In this document: piece by piece, positions 17,152 through 24,185 of the stretch
How positions within the stretch are numbered: the first letter of the stretch is position 1
Layout: each line of letters starts with the position of its first letter
NCBI GenBank assembly: GCA_913058495.1
Contig: CAJXQC010000033.1
Location: 1 to 32,042, forward strand
Reading direction: 5' to 3'
From: an uncultured Balneola sp.
Lineage (GTDB): Bacteria; Bacteroidota; Rhodothermia; Balneolales; Balneolaceae
Length of the DNA: 32,042 nucleotides
The notes under the pieces: model-generated
Told to the model about the DNA's origin: nothing
Database searches by the model: none
The model's input: only the letters and a program-made list of their open reading frames with translations
Made by a program: the position numbers and the translations under genes

Positions 17152-17655
17152 TTAGCTTTCTATTTCCTGAATGATATTTTTCAATTGATGTACATGACGT
17201 TGTGTATGTACCGTATTGAACCCGATCCATTCCAGACGAGTAAACGGACCATATTCCGGAATTTCAAAATCCCTGCAAATTTTAGACAGGTCTTTAGTTA
17301 GAATAATATCCCTTTGTGAAGCAATGCGTTCTTCTAAACCATCAATTAAGATATCTTTCTTAATAGGTTTGGTTGAAGGAAGGATCTCTTTAGGGGAATC
17401 CATTTTGATGGAGAAATCCAGGAAGAGTTTTTCAATTTCGGGTAGTTTCTCATCAGGTGCACGATCAGCATCTTCAACAGTACCGGTAAGTATTTGCATT
17501 ACACTGTAAGATCGATATAAATGATCTCCAATTTGACCGGCCGACCAGCTATTTTCGAAAGGAGGGATGTTCAGTTGTTCTTCAGTTAGAGAGGAAAGCA
17601 ATTCGAGTAGCTCACCTGTAGTTTTATCAAATTTATTTAAGACTTCTGTATTCAT
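17152..17655 (-). CDS. DinB-family protein
   Basis: 167-residue four-helix-bundle protein of the DinB/YfiT type, a family of putative metal-dependent transferases or thiol-linked enzymes. The expected metal ligands are visible: His45 in GQIGDHLYR, and His150 and His154 in HTQRHVHQL. The frame is open upstream to 17706, but a start there would overlap the SRPBCC gene by about 50 bp. The ATG at 17655, 2 bp after the SRPBCC stop, gives the usual DinB N-terminus (MNTEVLNKFDKTTGELLELL), so I choose it. It is the fifth gene of the operon. The substrate is unknown. Confidence 0.85.
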   Translation of the reverse strand: MNTEVLNKFDKTTGELLELLSSLTEEQLNIPPFENSWSAGQIGDHLYRSYSVMQILTGTVEDADRAPDEKLPEIEKLFLDFSIKMDSPKEILPSTKPIKKDILIDGLEERIASQRDIILTKDLSKICRDFEIPEYGPFTRLEWIGFNTVHTQRHVHQLKNIIQEIES

Positions 17656-17657
17656 AT

Positions 17658-18098
17658 CTAAACGTTTTCCGAAAGGATTTTTAATTTCTTTAAGGCATTT
17701 TTCCACATTTCAGTGAACATTTCTTCAAACTCATCTAAAATGTCCATATCGATTGAAAGCTTGGTTTTTCCATTGTCCTCTTCAAAAGTATAGTTCTCAA
17801 AAGCCGGAGCCCATTTTTTTGCATCCTCACTTTCAGTGTCTTCTATTCCATCTTGTATGATACCTATATGTTCTAGTGAGATGAACTCATAAAGCCGTAA
17901 TTCTGCAATAACGGAGACCATTCCCGTTCCTTCAGGGTCGAGAAACAGTATTTTTTCTCCCTGTTTCCAACTGCCTTCGTAATGTGATCCTTCTGCAAAA
18001 GCGCTCGTCCATTTCCTGTACGTATTATCATCAAGCATGACGTTCCATACGGTTTCAGGAGAAGCATTTATAGTGATTTCTGAGTGAATTTTCTTCAT
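17658..18098 (-). CDS. SRPBCC (START/AHSA1-like) domain protein
   Basis: 146-residue hydrophobic-cavity protein. It opens with the family pattern KKIHSEITINASPETVWNVMLD and has the KWTSAFAEGSHYEGSW region and a C-terminal helix FTEMWKNALKKLKILSENV. The frame extends 16 codons further upstream. ATG at 18098 places the start 10 bp after the VOC gene and right at the first beta strand, so it is preferred. Family members bind lipids, polyketides or other hydrophobic small molecules; this one's ligand is not evident. Fourth gene of the operon. Confidence 0.87.
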   Translation of the reverse strand: MKKIHSEITINASPETVWNVMLDDNTYRKWTSAFAEGSHYEGSWKQGEKILFLDPEGTGMVSVIAELRLYEFISLEHIGIIQDGIEDTESEDAKKWAPAFENYTFEEDNGKTKLSIDMDILDEFEEMFTEMWKNALKKLKILSENV

Positions 18099-18108
18099 GG
18101 ATTTTGAT

Positions 18109-18510
18109 TTATTTACCGTTGTAAAACACGTTGAATTTGTGTCCATCTAAATCAGCAAAACCACATCCGTACCATTTTTCCATAATTGTTTGTGGCTCGC
18201 TGAAAACAGTTCCGCCGGCTTTTCTAACTTCTTTTGCCCACTCATCTACTTCTGTCACACTATCTGCTGAAAGAGTGAACATTACCTCATTTCCTTTAGA
18301 TAAGTCGGCAAGTTCTCCTTCAAGGCTCCATTTAAGGCGTTCCTTTTTAAAGAAGTGAATAACAAAATCGTCTTCACCCACTAGAAAACTGGTTAATTCT
18401 TCAGTAGTGTGATTAGGACCGTTTGGTTTAAATCCAAGTTTCAGATAAAAATCTCGAGTTCTTTCGATATCCTCAACAGCTAAATTAGCCCAGATTTTCT
18501 TAGTATTCAT
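18109..18510 (-). CDS. VOC-superfamily (glyoxalase/bleomycin-resistance-like) protein
   Basis: 133 residues with the paired beta-alpha-beta-beta-beta modules of the vicinal oxygen chelate fold: KIWANLAVEDIERTRDFYLKLGF at the start, a middle strand set FVIHFFKKE, and the closing FADLDGHKFNVFY. Such proteins include glyoxalase-type enzymes and antibiotic-binding proteins; the substrate is not predictable. Third gene of the operon, 40 bp after the PhnB-like gene. Confidence 0.88.
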   Translation of the reverse strand: MNTKKIWANLAVEDIERTRDFYLKLGFKPNGPNHTTEELTSFLVGEDDFVIHFFKKERLKWSLEGELADLSKGNEVMFTLSADSVTEVDEWAKEVRKAGGTVFSEPQTIMEKWYGCGFADLDGHKFNVFYNGK

Positions 18511-18550
18511 TGTGTGTGAATTTAGATTCTGATTATTATTCTTTTAAGAT

Positions 18551-18970
18551 CTACTTTCCTTCATAGTTTACCATCCAGCGGATACCAAATTTGTCGGTAC
18601 ACATTCCAAAACTTTCTGCCCATTCGGTTTTTTGGAGCGGCATATCTACTTGGCCACCTTCTGAGATATTATCAAAAAGTTGTTTTGCTTCTTCCAGATT
18701 GTCAGGTTCTAAATTGATATAGAAGTCATTTCCTCGTTGAAATGATTCTCCCCATGAACCGAAGACATCAGATCCTAACAGAACGGTTCCACCACCAATT
18801 GGTAGTGTTGCATTGGCAACTTTATTGAGATCATCACCAGTTGCTCCCATATCATCGTCCATATCTTTAAAACGTACAATAGATAATTCTCCACCGAATA
18901 CACTTTGGTAAAAGTTGAAAGCTTCTTCCGCGTTGCCATTAAAATTGATGTAAGGATTTACAGATTTCAT
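18551..18970 (-). CDS. VOC-family PhnB/YjdN-like protein
   Basis: 139 residues with the PhnB-like pattern SVNPYINFNGNAEEAFNFYQSVFGGEL, a central segment with LLGSDVFGSWGESFQRGNDF, and the C-terminal end WAESFGMCTDKFGIRWMVNYE. This subgroup (often labelled 3-demethylubiquinone methyltransferase-like) has the VOC fold but no firmly assigned reaction. It is not evidence of phosphonate use. Second gene of the operon. Confidence 0.88.
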   Translation of the reverse strand: MKSVNPYINFNGNAEEAFNFYQSVFGGELSIVRFKDMDDDMGATGDDLNKVANATLPIGGGTVLLGSDVFGSWGESFQRGNDFYINLEPDNLEEAKQLFDNISEGGQVDMPLQKTEWAESFGMCTDKFGIRWMVNYEGK

Positions 18971-19001
18971 AATAATTGAGTTTAATGATTTGTTTTATTG
19001 C

Positions 19002-19571
19002 CTACATACCTACTTCATAATTCAGTTCAGTAACGCCACAATTAAATTGTCGGGTAGACATTAGTTTTAGATTAGTTTTCTGTTTGATATCTACAAATAA
19101 TGGAATGCCTTTTCCAAGAATTATCGGATTAACAAATAGCCAATAGCCGTCAACTAAGTTCTGTTGAATAAGTGAATGTGTTGCTGTGGGGCTACCAAAA
19201 AGTAAGATTTCATTATCGGACTCTTTTTTTATTTGATTTATTTTGTCCGATAGGTTGTCGCTAATGATTGTTGTATTAGGCAAGTCCGCACCTTCCATTG
19301 TTTTTGATAAAACAATTTTTTGTACTTGTTTATACCACTTTGAATGTTCAATGTCGTGCTTAGTTGCGTTCGGCTTGTCTGCAGCAGTTGGCCAGTAACT
19401 TTCCATCATCTCATAAGTTACTCGTCCATATAATGCAGTATCACCTTCACTTATCCGTTTACCAACATGGTCAAATATTTCCTGATCAACTTTGATCCAG
19501 TCCATTTCTCCGTTTGGTCCCGCCACAAAACCGTCAAGCGAAATATGCATGAATGAAATTATTCGTCTCAT
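19002..19571 (-). CDS. Dihydrofolate reductase family (RibD C-terminal-like) protein
   Basis: 189 residues. N-terminal RIISFMHISLDGFVAGPNGEMDWI is the hallmark of the YyaP/YwjB-type DHFR-like reductases. It continues with ALYGRVTYEMMESYWP, the segment KIVLSKTMEG and EILLFGSPTATHSLIQQNLVDGYWLFVNPIILG. These are probable NAD(P)H-dependent reductases with unknown substrates, distinct from housekeeping FolA. It is the first gene of the six-gene operon and is divergent from the GlxA-type regulator, 158 bp away. Confidence 0.9.
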   Translation of the reverse strand: MRRIISFMHISLDGFVAGPNGEMDWIKVDQEIFDHVGKRISEGDTALYGRVTYEMMESYWPTAADKPNATKHDIEHSKWYKQVQKIVLSKTMEGADLPNTTIISDNLSDKINQIKKESDNEILLFGSPTATHSLIQQNLVDGYWLFVNPIILGKGIPLFVDIKQKTNLKLMSTRQFNCGVTELNYEVGM

Positions 19572-19729
19572 ATGATTCTATTTACTTAATTGTTCGTTAC
19601 TGAAAGTATTGAACTATTATACCATCAAAAAATGCATTGTGTAAGGTGTAAATACGCCAATCTTGAGGGTTGATTGCGACAGAGAGCTTGTATAGATTTA
19701 TAAAAATCCTTTAAAACTATCAGTTGAAG

Positions 19730-20713
19730 ATGAGACACGTATCTATACTTATACCCCGCGGGCACACCAGTTTAGTAAATATAGCCGGAGCGCATCAGAT
19801 CTTTTCTCAGGTAAATGGAATTGCTCAGCAAATGGGTAAAGGTCCTGTCTTTGATGTTCATCTGGTGGGGCTGGAAAAAGAGATTCCACAATCAAGCGGT
19901 TTCTTTACTTCAAGCCCTGATCTTTTGGTAAGTGAAGTTGATAAAACAGATCTGATCATAATTCCTGCTATTCATGATGATACCGAAACCGGACTGAAGC
20001 AAAACAAAGAATTGGGTTCTTGGGTGATAGATCAATATAAGAATGGAGCGGAAGTAGCCAGTTTTTGTATCGGTGCTTTTTTACTGGCATCAACAGGATT
20101 ACTGGATGGAAAGCAATGCGCCACACATTGGCTGCATGCCGGTAAATTCAGAGAGATGTTTCCACAAGTAGATCTAGTGGATGACAAAATTATGACTTCA
20201 GAAGACGGAATCTATACAAGTGGCGGAGCATACTCTTTTCTGAATCTGATTCTCCATTTGATCGAAAAGTACGCCGGTAGGGAAATGGCGATATTCATTT
20301 CTAAAGCTTTTTCTATTGATATCGACAGAAACAGCCAGTCAGCATTTATGATATTCCAAGGACAAAAAGACCATGAGGATAAGGAAGTAATTGCGGTACA
20401 GGATTTCATCGAAAATAATTATGAAAATACCATCCGTGTTGATGAGCTGGCAGAAAAAGTGGCACTGAGTCGTCGCACTTTGGAACGTAGGTTTAAAAAA
20501 GCTACAAGTAACACTGTAAGTGAATATATCCAAAGGGTGAAAGTTGAAGCTGCAAAACGTGATCTTGAAACAAGCCGTAAAAATGTAAATGAAGTCATGT
20601 ACCAGGTCGGGTATTCTGATACCAAGTCATTTAGAAATACATTCAAAAAGATCACAGGACTTACTCCAATTGATTACAGAAATAAGTTTAATCATGAAGC
20701 GGCTGTTGCTTAA
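19730..20713 (+). CDS. GlxA/FtrA-type transcriptional regulator (DJ-1/PfpI domain plus AraC HTH)
   Basis: 327 residues. Residues 1 to about 190 form a DJ-1/PfpI (glutamine-amidotransferase-like) sensor domain with the nucleophile-elbow Cys113 in ASFCIGAFLLASTGLLDGK, followed by CATHWLHA. The C-terminal third is a double-HTH AraC domain (VDELAEKVALSRRTLERRF, then VNEVMYQVGYSDTKSFRNTFKKITGLTPIDYR). The frame also offers TTG two codons earlier, but the ATG at 19730 starts exactly at the first strand MRHVSILIPRG. It is divergent from the DHFR-led operon and the most likely regulator of it. The effector is unknown. Confidence 0.92.
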   Translation: MRHVSILIPRGHTSLVNIAGAHQIFSQVNGIAQQMGKGPVFDVHLVGLEKEIPQSSGFFTSSPDLLVSEVDKTDLIIIPAIHDDTETGLKQNKELGSWVIDQYKNGAEVASFCIGAFLLASTGLLDGKQCATHWLHAGKFREMFPQVDLVDDKIMTSEDGIYTSGGAYSFLNLILHLIEKYAGREMAIFISKAFSIDIDRNSQSAFMIFQGQKDHEDKEVIAVQDFIENNYENTIRVDELAEKVALSRRTLERRFKKATSNTVSEYIQRVKVEAAKRDLETSRKNVNEVMYQVGYSDTKSFRNTFKKITGLTPIDYRNKFNHEAAVA

Positions 20714-20913
20714 TTATAATTGTGTCTTTCTTAATAAAAGGGAGCTGTGAATTCTATTGTTGTTTAGTATCCGAATAATATCATCAGCCTTTATCTCAGA
20801 ATAAGTAATGATTTAGTAAATGTGTTTAGTTTAAATACAAACGATAATAATGACCATAATTTGCATCACTTCTATAAAACACGCATACTCACTGAAACTA
20901 ACTATCGGGAAGT

Positions 20914-21180
20914 ATGACACAAGAAAAAGATCTTAAGGGCTACTGGAAAAAAAATCTCCAGTACCTGAGCATATTATTAAGTATTTGGTTTACCGTTTCG
21001 TACGGATTCGGAATTTTACTCGCTCCCTGGCTCAATAACTTTAAGATGGGCGGTTTCAAACTAGGATTCTGGTTTGCTCAACAAGGATCTATCTATGTGT
21101 TTGTGGTGCTTATATTTATCTATGTGTACCTGATGAATCGTTTAGATAAAAAATTCGGTGTAAACGAGGAGGATGCATAA
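20914..21180 (+). CDS. DUF4212 small subunit of a sodium:solute symporter
   Basis: 88-residue membrane protein with two hydrophobic helices (YLSILLSIWFTVSYGFGILLA and the segment after FAQQGS), a conserved GYWKKN start, and the FWFAQQGSIYVFVVLIFIYVY block typical of DUF4212. The family is nearly always encoded directly before a VC_2705-type SSS symporter, as here. The stop codon overlaps the next start (TAATG). It probably assembles with or stabilises the large subunit. Confidence 0.92.
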   Translation: MTQEKDLKGYWKKNLQYLSILLSIWFTVSYGFGILLAPWLNNFKMGGFKLGFWFAQQGSIYVFVVLIFIYVYLMNRLDKKFGVNEEDA

Positions 21181-22943
21181 TGGATGTTCAAGTGTGGACT
21201 TATATTCTTGTTGGAGTCACTTTTACCCTTTACATCGGAATTGCTATCTGGTCGCGGGCCGGATCAACCAGTGAATTTTATATAGCTGAAGGAGCCGTTA
21301 ATCCTTTAACGAATGGAATGGCAACGGCAGCAGACTGGATGTCGGCTGCTTCATTTCTTTCTATGGCGGGGTTGATCTCATTTATGGGCTACGATGGAAC
21401 CGTTTATCTGATGGGATGGACAGGTGGTTATGTGTTGCTGGCTTTGCTATTAGCTCCTTATCTGAGAAAGTTCGGAAAGTTTACAGTTCCCGATTTTATT
21501 GGTGATCGTTACTATTCAAATACCGCAAGAACGGTTGCTGTAATTTGTGCTTTGATCGTTTCATTCACTTATGTAGCCGGACAAATGCGAGGCGTAGGAC
21601 TCGTATTTTCAAAATTCCTGGAAGTAGATATTTTCTGGGGAGTGATCATCGGAATGGCGATCGTTTTCTTTTATGCTGTGTTGGGTGGGATGAAAGGAAT
21701 TACCTACACGCAAGTTGCTCAGTATTGCGTGTTGATCTTTGCCTTTATGGTTCCTGCATTTTTCATTTCGATGCAATTAACCGGAAGTCCGATTCCTCAA
21801 ATTGGATTTGGCTCTACGGTTACGGATGGTTCAGGAATGTATTTACTGGACAAGTTGGATCAACTCCACACAGAATTAGGTTTTGCTGAGTACACTTCGG
21901 GTACAAAAAGTATGCAGGACGTATTTTTTATAACCGTTGCATTGATGGTAGGAACTGCCGGACTTCCACATGTGATCGTTCGATTTTTCACCGTTCCAAA
22001 AGTTAAAGATGCCAGAATATCGGTTGGATATGCGCTGATCTTTATAGCGATCCTGTACACAACTGCTCCGGCAATTGCCGTTTTTGCCAGAACAAATCTG
22101 ATCGAAACAGTAAGCGAACAACCGTATGAAGAAATGCCTCCATGGTTCAGCACTTGGGAAGAAACGGCGCTGTTAAATTGGGTAGATAAAAACGAGGATG
22201 GAATTATCAATTATGCACCGGGAGCTGCTATTGTCGGAGCACCGGATATTATTCGGGACGGATTGGATATCAGAAGAGGCTCCAATAATCAGGTGATGAT
22301 CTCTAATGAAGTGACAGCAAACCAAAATGAATTATATGTAGATCGGGATATCATGGTATTGGCTAATCCTGAGATCGCAGGTTTACCGGCTTGGGTCGCG
22401 GCGTTGGTTGCAGCCGGTGGATTGGCTGCTGCACTTTCCACTGCGGCTGGATTACTTTTGGTAATCTCGACGTCAGTTTCTCATGATCTCATCAAGAAGC
22501 AATTTAATAAAGACATTTCCGACAAAGCTGAATTGCGATATGCACGAATAGCGGCTGCTGTGGCGGTTGTTGTAGCAGGATATTTTGGAATTAATCCCCC
22601 GGGGTTTGTAGCCCAAGTTGTGGCTATTGCATTTGGATTAGCGGCAGCTTCATTTTTCCCGGCTATTATTCTGGGAATCTTCTACAAGAAGATGAACAAA
22701 CAAGGCGCACTTGCCGGAATGATTGCCGGGTTGATATTCACGCTGGCTTACATCATTTATTTCAAGATTGCTTTTCCTGAGTTAAATATTCCTGAAAACT
22801 GGTGGTTTGGTATTTCTCCGGAAGGAATCGGAACCTTCGGAATGTTAATCAACCTAGTCGTAGCGTTAAGCGTTAGATCATTTTATCCTGATCCACCGGA
22901 AGATGTCCAGGAAATGGTGGAGGGGATTAGGTATCCGAGGTGA
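21180..22943 (+). CDS. Sodium:solute symporter, VC_2705 subfamily (ActP-related)
   Basis: 587-residue SSS-family transporter, probably for acetate or another small carboxylate, with a LeuT-type fold. Recognisable parts are FYIAEGAVNPLTNGMATAADWMSAASFLSMAG near residue 35, TVPDFIGDRYY, GGMKGITYTQVAQYCVLI and LAAALSTAAGLLLVISTSVSHDL, with a terminal helix before RSFYPDPPEDV. A large hydrophilic insertion between helices (about residues 310-395) contains the EF-hand-like stretch DKNEDGIIN (Asp336, Asn338, Asp340). Co-translated with the DUF4212 subunit. The usual partner acs is not in the window, so the substrate is inferred only. Confidence 0.92.
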   Translation: MDVQVWTYILVGVTFTLYIGIAIWSRAGSTSEFYIAEGAVNPLTNGMATAADWMSAASFLSMAGLISFMGYDGTVYLMGWTGGYVLLALLLAPYLRKFGKFTVPDFIGDRYYSNTARTVAVICALIVSFTYVAGQMRGVGLVFSKFLEVDIFWGVIIGMAIVFFYAVLGGMKGITYTQVAQYCVLIFAFMVPAFFISMQLTGSPIPQIGFGSTVTDGSGMYLLDKLDQLHTELGFAEYTSGTKSMQDVFFITVALMVGTAGLPHVIVRFFTVPKVKDARISVGYALIFIAILYTTAPAIAVFARTNLIETVSEQPYEEMPPWFSTWEETALLNWVDKNEDGIINYAPGAAIVGAPDIIRDGLDIRRGSNNQVMISNEVTANQNELYVDRDIMVLANPEIAGLPAWVAALVAAGGLAAALSTAAGLLLVISTSVSHDLIKKQFNKDISDKAELRYARIAAAVAVVVAGYFGINPPGFVAQVVAIAFGLAAASFFPAIILGIFYKKMNKQGALAGMIAGLIFTLAYIIYFKIAFPELNIPENWWFGISPEGIGTFGMLINLVVALSVRSFYPDPPEDVQEMVEGIRYPR

Positions 22944-22950
22944 TTTAATT

Positions 22951-23496
22951 ATGAGTAATAATTTTAGAGAATTGGTGCTTAAATCATGTGAAAACAAAAG
23001 AGACTACTCTGGAAAATTCACATCTAAAATTCTCAAAATCAAAGAAGATGCTGAACGTGCATTTAATACCATAATATATCATGGTGATGATATGAATTAT
23101 GGTGCTTCGCAAGAATTAAGATTCTTTTTAGACAAAAAGGGAAATATCATCTCTCGGGATAATGGAAAAAGAATCGAGGAATTAGAAGTTAAAGCACGAT
23201 ATCTGATTCGAATACTCATAAGTTCACTTGGTGAATATTATTTATTCGAATTAAATAAAAGAAAAAAAATTCTATGGTTGGATGGGTACGATTATGTCAA
23301 AGAAACTCCTGAAAAACTGATCGAAGTCAAAAATAGAATTACAGATTATTTTGAAAAATTAGACTTTAAAAGTATTCCAGAAGATTTATTGAAGCAAGAA
23401 GTAGAAGGTAAGGTTAGAGCTTTGGACGATAAAACTGCCACAGTTTTAGATATAAATTTTAAGAAAATCGAAGTATATTTTTTAATCGAAATATAA
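22951..23496 (+). CDS. Hypothetical protein, AT-rich orphan
   Basis: 181 residues, not recognised. It is rich in Lys, Glu and Ile, predicted mixed alpha/beta, with no signal peptide or membrane helix. The frame is open further upstream into the symporter gene, but ATG at 22951, 7 bp past the symporter stop, gives a non-overlapping start. The base composition is visibly more AT-rich than the symporter before it. A perfect 20-bp palindrome begins 2 bp after its stop. It may be a recent insertion; no function is proposed. Confidence 0.7.
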   Translation: MSNNFRELVLKSCENKRDYSGKFTSKILKIKEDAERAFNTIIYHGDDMNYGASQELRFFLDKKGNIISRDNGKRIEELEVKARYLIRILISSLGEYYLFELNKRKKILWLDGYDYVKETPEKLIEVKNRITDYFEKLDFKSIPEDLLKQEVEGKVRALDDKTATVLDINFKKIEVYFLIEI

Positions 23497-23498
23497 CA

Positions 23499-23544
23499 GT
23501 CTCCCTTCGAAGGGAGACGATCAAGCCGACGGTTCTCGGCTTGA
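23499..23544. repeat. Two adjoining perfect palindromes
   Basis: GTCTCCCTTCGAAGGGAGAC (23499-23518) is a perfect 20-bp palindrome. It is followed after 2 bp by TCAAGCCGA-CGGTTC-TCGGCTTGA (23521-23544) with perfect 9-bp arms. Neither is followed by a T-run, so they read as REP-like units rather than terminators. Confidence 0.75.
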
Positions 23545-23591
23545 TCCGAGGGATGTCTTAAGGAACCTAAATTATTTTTTAATTCATAAAC

Positions 23592-23782
23592 TTACTTTTG
23601 GCTTGACCCAAAAGTAACAAAAGGTCAAGACTAAGAATTATTGACGGGTTCAAGTTGTGTTCGCTGAATAAATCCAAAGGTCTTCGTTCGTTAGAAACAT
23701 TTACTAAATCTTCACCTGAAGGATTTATTCATCCTGCGGATACGCTCACACATCTTTTCACTTTTCCGTCAATATTTCTAAG
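23592..23782. repeat. Nested palindromic repeat element
   Basis: TTACTTTTGG (23592-23601) and CCAAAAGTAA (23608-23617) form a perfect 10-bp hairpin. Then a larger structure begins: 23631-23647 pairs with 23766-23782 (15 of 17 positions). Inside it TGAATAAATCC (23665-23675) pairs perfectly with GGATTTATTCA (23721-23731). The whole 23499-23782 block looks like a composite dispersed non-coding repeat of the kind scattered through Bacteroidota-like genomes. No transposase frame is present. This explains most of the 341-bp gap between the two orphan genes. Confidence 0.65.
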
Positions 23783-23837
23783 GTCGTAAATGGGTGATAG
23801 TTTTTTGAATTTTACTTATAAAAAAGGAAATTAAATT

Positions 23838-24092
23838 ATGAACAGACAAGAAGCGTATAAAATCCTTTCAGCTGAACTTAAAACAATTTCCAAAAATGAT
23901 TTAGATACATTATTGGAATTTGATGGTCAAAAAATTGAAACAGAAGTTTTATCAGATTCTGCAATCTCATATTCATTAATGATTGAAATACAGTTTATGG
24001 GAAATAATAAGTTTGAGTTAAAAGGGAGCATCCATGATGGTAATTCGTATAACTTCGATCTTCTGGAAGAGAAAATTTTAGTAACTAAATAA
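23838..24092 (+). CDS. Hypothetical small protein
   Basis: 84 residues, acidic, soluble, not recognised. The N-terminal helix NRQEAYKILSAELKTISKNDLDTLLEF is followed by several likely beta strands (SYSLMIEIQFMG, KFELKGSIHDG, YNFDLLEEKI). A good AAGGA ribosome site stands before the ATG. It is isolated between the palindromic repeat and a terminator, so it is probably a single-gene unit. Its size and strand pattern are compatible with an immunity- or adaptor-type protein, but nothing in the sequence supports a specific call. Confidence 0.65.
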   Translation: MNRQEAYKILSAELKTISKNDLDTLLEFDGQKIETEVLSDSAISYSLMIEIQFMGNNKFELKGSIHDGNSYNFDLLEEKILVTK

Positions 24093-24138
24093 GAGCATTT
24101 TAAACCTAAAACAATTTACAACTCCCATCCAACTTTTT

Positions 24139-24160
24139 TGCCTACATTCGTAGGCATTTT
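24139..24160 (+). terminator. Rho-independent terminator
   Basis: TGCCTAC-ATTC-GTAGGCA hairpin (24139-24156), perfect 7-bp stem followed by TTTTCTTTT. It ends the small hypothetical gene and insulates the Tricorn gene that starts at 24186. Confidence 0.85.
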
Positions 24161-24185
24161 CTTTTACTAAACTAATACGGGATCA

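Noticed and set aside
17656-17706. Longer N-terminus for the DinB gene
   Set aside because: It would overlap the SRPBCC gene by about 50 bp, and the added residues do not resemble the family.
18551-18970. Ubiquinone methyltransferase or phosphonate-use gene
   Set aside because: The PhnB-like label is misleading; only the VOC fold is supported and no phosphonate or ubiquinone genes are nearby.
21545-22210. Open frames of 81-116 residues inside the symporter gene, both strands
   Set aside because: They are out-of-frame readings of a well-supported transporter.
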